From the NCBI GenBank assembly GCA_028284235.1, contig JANQSC010000019.1, positions 1-64,000 of the forward strand: a stretch of DNA of 64,000 nucleotides. The letters run 5' to 3'. The DNA comes from Opitutaceae bacterium (lineage in GTDB: Bacteria; Verrucomicrobiota; Verrucomicrobiia; Opitutales; Opitutaceae). Numbering within the stretch: position 1 is the stretch's first letter; every line of letters starts with the position of its first letter. The notes under the pieces were generated by a model, which worked only from the letters and a program-made list of their open reading frames with translations, made no database searches and was not told the DNA's origin. Position numbers and translations under genes: made by a program. Of this stretch, positions 51,928 to 60,627 are shown piece by piece.

Positions 51928-52641
51928 GTGAAAGGGCTTCTAGTAAGGGTAGCTGTTGATCAAAGTAGCGGCGGTGGTAATTGGAATAGCCCTGTGAATT
52001 CAAATACAGGAGAATTTGTTTACGTCTCGATTCCAGAGCACTATCCAAGTCACAAGAGACTGCTTACTCCATATTCACGACTAGTTCCGCGCTTGAAGGA
52101 ATTCGGTACAGAGTTGCCTCAACACTTGGCTACCGTGAATATGCATCTTGATCCCGATTTTGATTATCTCACTTACGGAGACCAAGGTGAACGAGCTACG
52201 CAGATCAGTAAAAAATTAGATTCAGGAGATTTACTGGTATTCTATGCCGGGCTTAGTGACGTGAATCCCGCCAAGCGTTTAGTCTATGCGATTATTGGAC
52301 TATATGTAGTGGAGAAAATAGTATCTGCGGTTTCCGTTCCCGTCGATCGGCGAAACGAAAATGCGCACTCTCGTCGAATCCTAGATTCGAATGTTAAAGA
52401 CATTATTGTTCGTGCGAAAGAGCATGTGTCAGGCAGGTTACAGCGGTGTATTTCAATTGGCTCCTATCGAGACAGAGCATATCGAGTTCGACCTGAAATT
52501 GAAGATGAATGGGGAGGCCTTAGCAATAAGAACGGGTATTTACAGCGCAGTGCTAGACTTCCAGAATTTAAAGATGCCGAGAAGTTCTATAATTGGTTTC
52601 TTAATCATGACATCCCGTTGTTGCGACAGAACAACTTGTAA
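51928..52641 (+). CDS. Nmad3-like protein (nucleotide-modification-associated domain)
   Basis: The frame opens at 51766 inside the Mrr gene, but GTG 51928 gives a 237-residue protein beginning VKGLLVRVAVDQSSGGGNWN, which fits the family start I recall. TGEFVYVSIPEHYP, LDPDFDYLTYGDQGERATQI, DLLVFYAGLSDVNP and NGYLQRSARLPEF look like the putative nucleotide-modification-associated domain 3. Such domains were predicted from context with DNA base modification. No catalytic motif is evident. It lies 54 bases after the Mrr gene. The family call rests on memory of the pattern and needs a profile search. Confidence 0.6.
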   Translation: MKGLLVRVAVDQSSGGGNWNSPVNSNTGEFVYVSIPEHYPSHKRLLTPYSRLVPRLKEFGTELPQHLATVNMHLDPDFDYLTYGDQGERATQISKKLDSGDLLVFYAGLSDVNPAKRLVYAIIGLYVVEKIVSAVSVPVDRRNENAHSRRILDSNVKDIIVRAKEHVSGRLQRCISIGSYRDRAYRVRPEIEDEWGGLSNKNGYLQRSARLPEFKDAEKFYNWFLNHDIPLLRQNNL

Positions 52642-52799
52642 AAACAAGGTCTCATAGTGTCGATGAGCTAGAGGAAATTGCACGAAGTTACTTGAAGTTC
52701 TTTAGAAGAGTATCGAATGTCGGATCGGATGAACTAATCCTAGTTCAATCCTCCAGCGACCGAGAAAACGCAATGCACGAAGCAAAGCGACAACTATAG
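52617..52799 (+). pseudogene. Headless reading frame, likely gene remnant
   Basis: A frame with no ATG or GTG, running from a TGA near 52606 to TAG at 52797-52799, reads TEQLVKTRSHSVDELEEIAR and then SYLKFFRRVSNVGSDELILV, ending HEAKRQL. The composition is that of a real, helical protein C-terminus. It overlaps the end of the Nmad3-like gene in another frame, so it may be the tail of a deleted gene or a frameshifted extension of the Nmad3-like protein. Confidence 0.5.
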
Positions 52800-52841
52800 A
52801 ATTTGTTCATGAAATTCTGAGAACGCATCTTTTGGAAGGTG

Positions 52842-53840
52842 ATGGATCTAGCTGTCGGGATATCTGTATTAGTCGGAGTACTTTTTCTCCTTTTGCTAAC
52901 TTACCTAACCTCAAAAGGTAAGTTATCAAAATTTTCGGCGAAGATTAAGGACTGGTTTGAGGTTGCTGTCGAAGGACCTGAGTTTAAACCGACCCCAGTG
53001 ATAACAGACGAAACGTCTCCAGGATCAGAGGGTATCATAACACAAGTAACACGCTTTAAGAGAGTCATGTCCGCGCACGGTATGCGACCCGAGCACTGGC
53101 AGCGTTTCTTTGAAAAATGTAGAGCCCCTTTTTCCATAAATCTTTCGGATCTGAAAGACGATAATACGATCTTAGAGTGGCTGAACGACCAAAAAATCGA
53201 GTGGCTTTGCCGAGCACTTCTTATTAGGCGAGATTGGATGGATGGTGAAGATCATGCGGACCCACACAAATTCTTCTGCTTCAACAAGAATCCGAAAGAG
53301 TTTTTGACGACTCTTGAAAAAGAAATTTCGAGTGAGTTCGTAGATTTAGAATGTGGAATGCCAGAGGCCATTTTCGCACTAAACAAGGACAAGAAAAACT
53401 CTGAGAACGACCAAGACGCACGTCTCATTTTTGCGGTCGGACTTCCACTTTGCAAATTCAGTAATGAACTAACTGTGTACAGATGGATTCGAGACGATGC
53501 TGCGGGTGGCTACCCATGGCACTCAGAACCATATAGGACGCATATTCGAATCGTCGCCAGGCTCGCGTTTCGTCATTTCAATATGAGTATATGGGGACTC
53601 AACTTTGAGGCAAAAGAGTTTGATAACATAGACAATGGAGATCTTCTGGTCCCTGAGGTGCTAAAAAAGCCTGGACGACACCACAATTGCTGGCATCCAG
53701 AAGATTACTCGCTTTCTCCTTTAGAATCGCGAGTAGCAAAAGAAACTGAAACACTACCGAAGGTTTTGGACTCAATGAAGCGAATGGGTCTGCCAAAATC
53801 CAAAGTAAAGCACTCCCGGAGGCTCGAAAGGGGTCAGTAG
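52842..53840 (+). CDS. Membrane-anchored protein of unknown function at the island edge
   Basis: A 332-residue protein with one N-terminal membrane helix (AVGISVLVGVLFLLLLTYLT) and a soluble domain of about 300 residues. GTG 52839 is an alternative start. The domain shows LDSMKRMGLPKSK at the end and a Trp/His-rich section (YPWHSEPYRTHIRIVARLAF, GRHHNCWHPEDYSLSP), but I recognise no family. It is AT-rich and downstream of the restriction genes, like many membrane effectors of defence islands; that role is only positional inference. Confidence 0.65.
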   Translation: MDLAVGISVLVGVLFLLLLTYLTSKGKLSKFSAKIKDWFEVAVEGPEFKPTPVITDETSPGSEGIITQVTRFKRVMSAHGMRPEHWQRFFEKCRAPFSINLSDLKDDNTILEWLNDQKIEWLCRALLIRRDWMDGEDHADPHKFFCFNKNPKEFLTTLEKEISSEFVDLECGMPEAIFALNKDKKNSENDQDARLIFAVGLPLCKFSNELTVYRWIRDDAAGGYPWHSEPYRTHIRIVARLAFRHFNMSIWGLNFEAKEFDNIDNGDLLVPEVLKKPGRHHNCWHPEDYSLSPLESRVAKETETLPKVLDSMKRMGLPKSKVKHSRRLERGQ

Positions 53841-53851
53841 TCAAGAGTCTA

Positions 53852-54343
53852 CTAGGGCGAGTCTGTTTTCATCGTCTCTTTAGCCCGTAGTGTCATTGCA
53901 ATTTTCGTTCCAGAGGGATTCAAACCTGGGGCGGGTGCATCGCTGCTCATCACCCCATTCCAAAGGCCCACTATTTGAGGGTATTTGCTTTTGGTCATTT
54001 TATTTTCGAATACGAGGTAGCGTAGACACTGGTCGTCTATCAAGTTTGGGTAGCGTACCGAGAATTTAATCACTCCATCCTCAATGATTCCATAAGAGGC
54101 CCCTCCGAGAAATCCGTCTTTGAATGCTCCGTCTTTCTGCAGCACCACGTCGAAGGTCCATTTGTCTGTTCCTTCTACTTTAGCGCAATTCTCGATTCTC
54201 AATTGCTGGCCGCCAATGGTGTCGGAGGCGGTTCTCCAAGAAATATAATATTTCCCATCGGGAAGGCCTTCTCCGGTGCACGAGAGACTAAAAATACAGA
54301 GTACCGACCACACCCAATAACGCTTTAATGACTTGAAGTACAT
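53852..54343 (-). CDS. Hypothetical lipoprotein
   Basis: A 163-residue protein with a lipoprotein signal (YWVWSVLCIFSLSC, then TGEG). The mature part is beta-rich (GKYYISWRTASDTIGGQQLR, GLWNGVMSSDAPAPG) and has no family I can name. It is convergent with the membrane orphan and closes the AT-richer region. Confidence 0.6.
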   Translation of the reverse strand: MYFKSLKRYWVWSVLCIFSLSCTGEGLPDGKYYISWRTASDTIGGQQLRIENCAKVEGTDKWTFDVVLQKDGAFKDGFLGGASYGIIEDGVIKFSVRYPNLIDDQCLRYLVFENKMTKSKYPQIVGLWNGVMSSDAPAPGLNPSGTKIAMTLRAKETMKTDSP

Positions 54344-54630
54344 CGATAGTTAGAAGTTAAGCGGGAATCAAAATGGATTCAATATTCAACTGATTGCCAC
54401 CGACGCAGCTGGGGCCCGTATGGAATTTCCAGAATCGGGCGCGGTCCTTGGATAATTCGATTCGATTGATCATCATGCTACCGACGACCTGTCATGAGCG
54501 TGTCTCATTCGACAGGCTCATGATAGGGAGTCGGTATTCCGCGAGCGAAGGATGAGCGGATCCTGCTCCTTGATTTTGTTCTGGAGCTTCCTCGATTGAC
54601 TCGTTCTTGTATTGTTTCAAACTCGTCTGG
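54344..54630. repeat. Gap with CATGCTACCGACG-type repeat
   Basis: GATCATCATGCTACCGACGA (54468 on) and GTCGGTATTCCGCGAGCGAA with GGATGAGCG (54531 on) belong to the family at 56580, 57605 and 62090; between them is an inverted pair CATGAGCGTGTC / GACAGGCTCATG (54494-54523). The first 120 bases show nothing recognisable. Confidence 0.6.
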
Positions 54631-55188
54631 ATGGTTGGTGTGGTTCGTGTTGGTTTGGTCTTCGTTTCGCTTCTCTTGAGCGGGTGCGCTTCCCATCAAT
54701 TGCACCGACAGGCGAATCGGCTAATCTACTCCGAGGGAATCGAACAGTCGGATTTCCAACTCCTTAGTTACTGCGAGTTCCGCGTACCCGAAAATCCTAG
54801 GGAACAACGGATCTGGACGTCGAAGGGAATTGTCGCCCTGACGAATTCGGATCTGTATTTGATTTCGCTAAACCAGAAACATCTGTTTTCGAACGATCTG
54901 CTCACGATTCCCATTGGCGAATTCGATGGGATCGCGCTCCAGTCGACCTACATTCAATTGAAATACGAGGAGGATGTAATCATCATCCAATTGGAGCCGG
55001 GGCAGAGTCAGGCAGAAACGGATCAGGCGCGCGACAAATTGGTTTCGGTATTCGTTCGGAACCAAGTGCCGGAGTATTTGCCGTCAACCGTGTATCAAGT
55101 TGTTGGCGCGACCGAGCGGAGAAGGGCCAACTTCGACCATTCGGCCCGTGTGTACAAAGGCGCCCCGCAGCCCGAATCGTACGATTGA
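54631..55188 (+). CDS. Hypothetical lipoprotein
   Basis: ATG 54631 gives a 185-residue protein with lipobox LLSGC at about residue 19; a TTG at 54607 is the alternative. The mature part (YCEFRVPENPREQRIWTSKG, IVALTNSDLYLISLNQKHLF, YEEDVIIIQLE) reads like a PH/GRAM-like small beta domain but I cannot assign it. The signal-peptide codons (GTGTGGTTCGTGTTGGTTTG) look like the TTCGTG tandem repeat of the gaps, so the leader may derive from repeat DNA. Confidence 0.65.
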   Translation: MVGVVRVGLVFVSLLLSGCASHQLHRQANRLIYSEGIEQSDFQLLSYCEFRVPENPREQRIWTSKGIVALTNSDLYLISLNQKHLFSNDLLTIPIGEFDGIALQSTYIQLKYEEDVIIIQLEPGQSQAETDQARDKLVSVFVRNQVPEYLPSTVYQVVGATERRRANFDHSARVYKGAPQPESYD

Positions 55189-55404
55189 ATGGTGAATGGT
55201 GAATGGTGAAGATTGAAGGGGGTTTATGCTGGTGGGTGTGATCGATGGGTATTTAACCGCCGACAGGTCGGGGTTTTCTATTGGTTATGATTGATCATCG
55301 ACAGAACGATAGCAGGTTGTTGGCGATATCCTGAAAGTGGATTGATTCAAGAGTCCTTAAATCGACTGCTTGACCAATAGGTTGACTCACGCTTTACTAA
55401 AAAA
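55189..55404. repeat. Short gap with GAATGGTGAATGGTGAA repeat
   Basis: GAATGGTGAATGGTGAATGG starts right at the lipoprotein stop codon. CCGACAGGTCGG at 55261-55272 is a 2-base-loop relative of the CCGAC hairpins. The last 110 bases before the Fic gene show no motif. Confidence 0.5.
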
Positions 55405-56409
55405 ATGCCTTATGAACCACAGTTTTCAATCAGGCCGCATCTTCTCTCCCTCGTGGAGGAGATTGCAGCTTTGCGAGAACGTATCGAGGGGGCGAGCGTA
55501 GCTTTGCCGTGGATTCCGGCATTGCAGAAGGACACTCGAACCCGCAATGGCCATGCCTCGACTGCGATTGAAGGAAACCCCCTGACGTTGGAGCAGGTGC
55601 GGGCTTTGGAGGAAGGGCGGGAGCTGCTCGCCTCGGACGAACGTTCTCAGAGAGAGGTTTTGAATTATTTCGCTGGTTTGCGTTACATTGAGAAGAACGC
55701 GACACGAAAGAAGATCACGCACGAGCATCTTTTCAAACTGCACCGATTGTTGGCTGATTCGGTCATGGACCAGGGGCAGGCCGGAGTCTATCGCTCGATA
55801 CAGGTGAAGGTGGGCAAGCACGTTCCTCCGGCTGCAGCCGATGTTTCGCCGTTAATGTTCGAGCTGCTTGAATGGTGGAACACCGATTCGGCTCGGCTTT
55901 CGCCAGTGTTGAGCTCGGCGATACTTCACTACCGTTTCGAGGAAATTCACCCTTTTGCTGATGGCAACGGCCGGACTGGTCGGGCCCTCGCGTTGTGGGA
56001 TCTGTATCGGCGAGGGTTTGATTCGCAACATCTTTTCTCGGTCGACGAATACTACTGGGAAGATAGGCCTGCGTACTACGCGGCGCTTTCCCAAGTTCGT
56101 GAAGCCGGTGAAGACTTGAGCGAGTGGCTGGTGTATTCGGCTCAAGGCCTGAAAGTCACTTTGGAACGCGTCTGGCTGCGCCTTCAGAAGTTCCAAGCTG
56201 CCGACAGGGCTAGAATCACTCTAACGCCGAGGCAGGAGCGCCTGCTTGGTTTGCTGCGCGATCACGGAAGTCTCAGTCCGGCTGAGATTTGGAAACACCT
56301 CGGTGTATCCCGCCAGGGAGCCATGAACATCATCTCGCCTCTGATCAAAGCGGGATTGATGGAAAAGCGTGGCACGCAAAAAACCGGGCGCTATTTCTTA
56401 ACCTATTGA
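55405..56409 (+). CDS. Fic-family AMP-transferase-like protein
   Basis: A 334-residue protein. The Fic core motif HPFADGNGRTGRAL is complete (about residue 178). The N-terminal STAIEGN (about residue 49) is the inhibitory (S/T)xxxE(G/N) motif of self-inhibited Fic proteins, here before the core (class II). A winged-helix domain follows at the C-terminus (LTPRQERLLGLLRDHGSLSP). Fic enzymes transfer AMP or other nucleotides to target proteins; the target is unknown. It is a single gene between repeat-filled gaps, with no antitoxin partner visible. Confidence 0.93.
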   Translation: MPYEPQFSIRPHLLSLVEEIAALRERIEGASVALPWIPALQKDTRTRNGHASTAIEGNPLTLEQVRALEEGRELLASDERSQREVLNYFAGLRYIEKNATRKKITHEHLFKLHRLLADSVMDQGQAGVYRSIQVKVGKHVPPAAADVSPLMFELLEWWNTDSARLSPVLSSAILHYRFEEIHPFADGNGRTGRALALWDLYRRGFDSQHLFSVDEYYWEDRPAYYAALSQVREAGEDLSEWLVYSAQGLKVTLERVWLRLQKFQAADRARITLTPRQERLLGLLRDHGSLSPAEIWKHLGVSRQGAMNIISPLIKAGLMEKRGTQKTGRYFLTY

Positions 56410-56671
56410 AATTGATTCCGTACGCGTTTCTCTTGATTCGATCTGTGATAATCTGCGTTATCTGCCACCGACTACGTCGGGGTCTTTGATGGGCAGTTCT
56501 TGTTCTCTATCTTCGTGCTCTCTGTGTCCTTCGTGGGAGATTGAAGAGTGAGGAGTGAATGGTGAATTTGGTTTGGTTGATCATCATGTTGCCGATCTCC
56601 CTCAGGGAGAGACGTATCCTGTGAGCGAAGCATGAGCGCATCCTGTTCCAATTTTGAGCGCGTGAAGCGCT
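56410..56671. repeat. Nine-base-period repeat with a CCGAC hairpin
   Basis: ATCTGTGATAATCTGCGTTA and CTTCGTGCTCTCTGTGTCCT show a 9-base rhythm; between them is CCGAC-TAC-GTCGG (56468-56480). Closely similar copies are at 60520-60618 and 63264-63358. A GATCATCATG...GAGCGAAGCATGAGCG module follows (56579-56637). No gene supported. Confidence 0.65.
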
Positions 56672-57352
56672 TCAATAGCCGTACTTGTCGAGGGCTTTTT
56701 GAAATCGTTCTTTGGCGTTGTCGAAGATCGGTTGGCCGTGGGCGAAGATTAGAGTATTGAATTCTAGGGTACGCAGGTGATTGATGCTTGCTTGGAAGGC
56801 GGCTTTATCGCGGATCAGCATTCGGAATACGCGGCTCATTCCAGGGTACTTTTTTATTCCCGCAGTTGCCCGTATGAACCATCGGGTCCAGGCGTTGGAG
56901 TTGGCGAAATTGAAGAATAGGTCGGCGACGACGAGGATTCCGTTCCGATGGTCGTAGAAGTCGACTTCGTTGACTTTCGGCATTCCGCGAATCGGGATCA
57001 TCTCGATCGCGTCTCCCAGTGTCGGGGCTAGGTCGGCGATGGGTTTGAGGCGGTCGTCTTCGATGGGAAACCGGTCGGGAACGTAGAAATGAGCGTCGGG
57101 TGCAGCTTGCAGGACCTTCTTGGTGAAGGTGTCGTGAAAGCAAGTCGCATCCACGAAATGGATATGCTCGCCGAGACTGTTGAAGAAGCGATAGTCTTCA
57201 TCGGAGAAGGGGCCCGTCGAGTGAACCACGACATTGCCTTCGTCCAGATCGAAAACCGTCACGGTTCGATTGAAGTCCGCTCCTATTAGCTTGAGTGGAA
57301 ACTGCTTGAGCCAAGTCCGTTCGCCTATCCTTCGCCAACCTTCCTGTTGCAT
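56672..57352 (-). CDS. DUF4336-like (metallo-beta-lactamase-fold) protein
   Basis: A 226-residue protein whose pattern (GNVVVHSTGPFSDEDYRFFN, HFVDATCFHDTFTKKVLQAA, GILVVADLFFNF, LIFAHGQPIFDNA) matches DUF4336-type relatives of metallo-beta-lactamases. The HxHxDH zinc motif of true hydrolases is absent, so metal hydrolysis is doubtful. No signal peptide. The gene is alone and on the opposite strand from its neighbours. Confidence 0.7.
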   Translation of the reverse strand: MQQEGWRRIGERTWLKQFPLKLIGADFNRTVTVFDLDEGNVVVHSTGPFSDEDYRFFNSLGEHIHFVDATCFHDTFTKKVLQAAPDAHFYVPDRFPIEDDRLKPIADLAPTLGDAIEMIPIRGMPKVNEVDFYDHRNGILVVADLFFNFANSNAWTRWFIRATAGIKKYPGMSRVFRMLIRDKAAFQASINHLRTLEFNTLIFAHGQPIFDNAKERFQKALDKYGY

Positions 57353-57790
57353 TGGGCAATTGATAGAGAGGGAGGAGAATTGTTCAAGTCTCCGAACGGA
57401 GCTTGAAAGGAGTGAATGGTGAAGAGTGAGGAGTGAAAGGGATCTATCTTGGTGGGCTCGATTTGAGCTTTCTTAGATTTGATGAATTCGTATGATTCGT
57501 AGGCTGTTGAGTAGTGAATGGTGATCCGTCTTCGCTCTTTGAGCTACGCCGAGACATGTCCGGCTTCTTATAGATACGCCGCGACATGGGAGTGAAATTG
57601 AATGGGTTGATCATCATGCTACCGACGAAGTCGGTATCCTGCGAGCGAAGGATGAGCGAATCCTGTTCCTCAAATTCCTTTTTTGGTTCTTTCAGTGTCT
57701 CTATTATTCGGTTGATCAAAGATATACCTTGGATCTTTTTAAAAAGGGTGTAGTGTCGAATGTCTACCTATCTGCATCTGGATCTGCCCT
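57353..57790. repeat. Repeat mosaic, no gene
   Basis: Modules: a hairpin TTCAAG...CTTGAA enclosing CTCCG-AA-CGGAG (57384-57406); GAATGGTGAAGAGTGAGGAG; GAATTCGTATGATTCGTAGG; GTCTTCGCTC-TTT-GAGCTACGCCGAGAC (57529-57555) and a decayed second unit with TCT-TAT-AGA; CCGAC-GAA-GTCGG (57622-57634) within the GATCATCATGCTACC element. A weak promoter region before the permease may lie at 57715-57780. Confidence 0.7.
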
Positions 57791-60235
57791 ATGAAGACCA
57801 CGCTTTACCAAGTTTTCCGCCAACTCCGCCAGAACAAGGGTTTTACCGCGATCACGTTGATCACGCTCGCCTTGTGTATTGGAGCAACTACCGCGATTTT
57901 CTCCACGGTTTACTCGCTCATGCTGAAGCCGCTTCCGTTCGACGAGCCGGAACGGCTGGTGGAACTCTATACGTCGGCGTCGAAGGCGGGCTTGGACCGG
58001 ATGCCGGCGAACTTGGTTTTCTACAACGACTACTCCGAGAATGCGGAGTCCTACGAGTCGCTTGGCCTGTGGCGGCCGTTTCAAGCCATTATTGGAGAGG
58101 ACGGCGCGCCCGATCGCGTTCAGGGGGCGCGAATGACCGCGGAGGTTTTCTCTTTGTTGCGGGTACGGCCGTTGATCGGCAGTTTCTTTACGGAAGAAAA
58201 CCACACGCCCGGAAACGAGCGGGTCGTGGTGCTGACGCAGTCGTTTTGGCAGTCGCGTTTCGCCGAGCGTCCCGAGGTCTTGGAAGAGAGTCTTCGCATC
58301 GACGGGCAATCGTATCGGATAATCGGCGTCGCCCCGCGTATGATGGAGGCGTTCGACGCGCGGGTAAAGTACCTGGTCCCGATCGCGTGGGCCCCGGACT
58401 CGGTGAATCCAAATTCTCGTTACGGCGTGGGTATCCAGCTTTTCGGGCGACTGAAACCCGGCGCGACCATCGGTCGGGCGGATGCGGAGGCAAAGGTCCT
58501 CGAAGAGCGATACGTTGATAGTTCACCACCGCAGGTACGCGCGTTTGCGGAACGCTCCGGCATGACTATGAATGTCGGTGGTGTGCAGGAGCAGCGCGTC
58601 GAACCGGTTCGAAACACTTTGTTTTTGCTGCAGGGAGGCGTGGCCTTCGTCCTCCTCATCGGATGCGTCAATGTGAGCAATCTTCTGCTTGCCCGCTCCA
58701 ATGCTCGTCAATCCGAACTGGCGATCCGAACCGTTCTCGGAGCGAAGAAAATCGCCGTTGCTCGCCAGCTGATTCTCGAGAGCCTGACGCTCACTACCCT
58801 CGGGGCGGTCCTAGGATTGGCTTTGGCCTGGGGGATATTGAAAGTGACCAACCTCTTCCTGGTAAACATGCTGCCCCAGGCCCTGCCCGCGACGCTCGAT
58901 TTGCGGGTGCTCGGCTTTGCCGCGTTGCTGACCGTTGTCATCGGCGTATTGATCGGATCGATACCGGTGCTGCATATTTGGCGAACGAATCTGAACGAGA
59001 TCATCCAGCGTAGTTCGCGCTCCGCGTCCTCGGGCGCCGGCATTCGCGCTCTGAGCAGCGTGCTCGTGGTCGCCCAGGTCGCTGTGGCGCTGGTGCTGCT
59101 TACGGGAGCCGGCTTGCTCGTTCACAGCTTCGCCAAGGCCTTGGATGTGGATGCTGGGTTAGAGGCGGAGGGGGTCGCGCTCGGGCGTGTCGCCTTGCCG
59201 CGTACGCACCGATCGGACAACGATGCGGCGAGGCAGATTCGCGAGCGGATCGTGCAGGGCCTGGAGGAAATCCCCGGAGTTTCGTCGGTCGCTCTGAGTT
59301 TCGCGATTCCGTTTCAAGGAGGGTTGCCGATCAATGCCTTCACTCTCGAAGAGGACACGCTGCCGCCGGGCTCGCCTCAGCCGGGAGCGTTCCGGGTACA
59401 AGTCACCCCGGATTACTTGAACACCATGGGCCTCACGCTTCTCGAAGGGCGCTTTTTCGAGGAGGCGGACACGGTCGCGGACGCGCCCCAGCGGTTTGTG
59501 GTCGACGAGAGCTTCGCCCGAAAATTCTTCGCGGGCCGATCGGCGATCAATGGGCGATTCACCTTCGGGGGCCGCCCTGAAAACCCGGAAGACTGGCCAA
59601 CGATTATCGGGGTCGTGCGCGACGTGCCGCACGGCGGCGTGGAAGAACAGTCCGGAAATCCATTCGTCTACCAAGTGATTAGAGGGGGTCGCCCGGGCGG
59701 CTTTACGCTTTTCCTGAAGTCCGAACGGAACGCGAGCGCTGTCGTTGAGGCCATGCGGGAGACGCTGCAGCGCATCGATCCTAGTATTGTTTTATTTGAT
59801 ACAGGCCCGCTTACCGGGGCCATTGGAGCGTCGTTCGACAATCGCCGGGCGGTTATGCTCCTGCTTCTCTCCTTCGCCGGCCTTGCTCTGTTTTTGTCGG
59901 CCCTCGGGATCTATGGGGTGCTGTCCTACGACGTCTCTCAACGCGTGCGGGAGATCGGCATCCGCGGAGCGATCGGGGCCACTCATTCGCAGATCGTCAA
60001 CCTGGTGATCAAGCAAGGGCTGTGGAAAGCGGGCGTCGGTCTGGTTGCCGGTCTCGTCGGGGCGATTTTGCTGAGCCGCTATATGACGAGTCTTTTGTTC
60101 GAGGTGACGCCTACCGATCCGACTGTCTACGCCGCTGTATCCTTATTGCTCTTACTCGTGGCCATACTTGCCAGCTATGTCCCCGCTCATCGAGCCGCCA
60201 AGATCGAACCGATGGTGGCGTTGCGTATCGATTGA
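57791..60235 (+). CDS. MacB-like ABC permease (ADOP type)
   Basis: An 814-residue permease with two MacB_PCD/FtsX repeats: a first helix (FTAITLITLALCIGATTAIF), a periplasmic domain, three helices around residues 280-410 and a repeat with helices at about 425-445 and 690-800. This duplicated, ATPase-less form is the acidobacterial duplicated orphan permease type, also common in Verrucomicrobia, usually under a PadR regulator. A PadR gene is found at 63422. It should work with an ABC ATPase encoded elsewhere in lipid, peptide or antibiotic traffic; the cargo is unknown. Confidence 0.88.
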   Translation: MKTTLYQVFRQLRQNKGFTAITLITLALCIGATTAIFSTVYSLMLKPLPFDEPERLVELYTSASKAGLDRMPANLVFYNDYSENAESYESLGLWRPFQAIIGEDGAPDRVQGARMTAEVFSLLRVRPLIGSFFTEENHTPGNERVVVLTQSFWQSRFAERPEVLEESLRIDGQSYRIIGVAPRMMEAFDARVKYLVPIAWAPDSVNPNSRYGVGIQLFGRLKPGATIGRADAEAKVLEERYVDSSPPQVRAFAERSGMTMNVGGVQEQRVEPVRNTLFLLQGGVAFVLLIGCVNVSNLLLARSNARQSELAIRTVLGAKKIAVARQLILESLTLTTLGAVLGLALAWGILKVTNLFLVNMLPQALPATLDLRVLGFAALLTVVIGVLIGSIPVLHIWRTNLNEIIQRSSRSASSGAGIRALSSVLVVAQVAVALVLLTGAGLLVHSFAKALDVDAGLEAEGVALGRVALPRTHRSDNDAARQIRERIVQGLEEIPGVSSVALSFAIPFQGGLPINAFTLEEDTLPPGSPQPGAFRVQVTPDYLNTMGLTLLEGRFFEEADTVADAPQRFVVDESFARKFFAGRSAINGRFTFGGRPENPEDWPTIIGVVRDVPHGGVEEQSGNPFVYQVIRGGRPGGFTLFLKSERNASAVVEAMRETLQRIDPSIVLFDTGPLTGAIGASFDNRRAVMLLLLSFAGLALFLSALGIYGVLSYDVSQRVREIGIRGAIGATHSQIVNLVIKQGLWKAGVGLVAGLVGAILLSRYMTSLLFEVTPTDPTVYAAVSLLLLLVAILASYVPAHRAAKIEPMVALRID

Positions 60236-60627
60236 GAGCCGTTTGAAGAGGTAGTTGGGTTCTATCTATTTTTATTTAACAGGATGCGCTGCGCTCATTT
60301 GATCCCCGACGATGTCGGGGAACTTGATTTGATTCTAGCGGATAGATCCAACCTGCGAGGCCGGTTTGCCAAGATGCTCGCTAAGCGTGGGCAATGATCG
60401 GGATCCTTGCCTCCGCATCGCGAGTATCTTTGCATTTCGCGCTTACGCGAATTGGATCCATCGAAGTTGAACAATACTCTATTCGAGCAATTCGTGTGAT
60501 TCGTGGGGAGGAGCTCTATCTGTGATAATCTGCGTTATCTGCCACCGACTACGTCGGGGTCTTTGACGGGCGGTTCTTGTTCTCTATCTTCGTGGCCTCT
60601 GTGCCCTTCGTGGGCAGGTGTTCGCTT
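60236..60627. repeat. Repeat mosaic, no gene
   Basis: AACAGGATGCGCTGCGCTCA with CCGAC-GAT-GTCGG (60306-60318), then after plain sequence the full nine-base-period element ATTCGTGTGATTCGTGGGG through CCTTCGTGGGCAGG (60489-60618), enclosing CCGAC-TAC-GTCGG (60545-60557). It ends 10 bases from the stop of the enolase-family gene, so it is the 3-prime region of two convergent genes. Confidence 0.7.

Noticed and set aside
57760..58518. 252-codon plus-strand open frame over the start of the permease gene
   Set aside because: Alternative frame of the permease; the 814-residue frame has the expected family sequence and helices.
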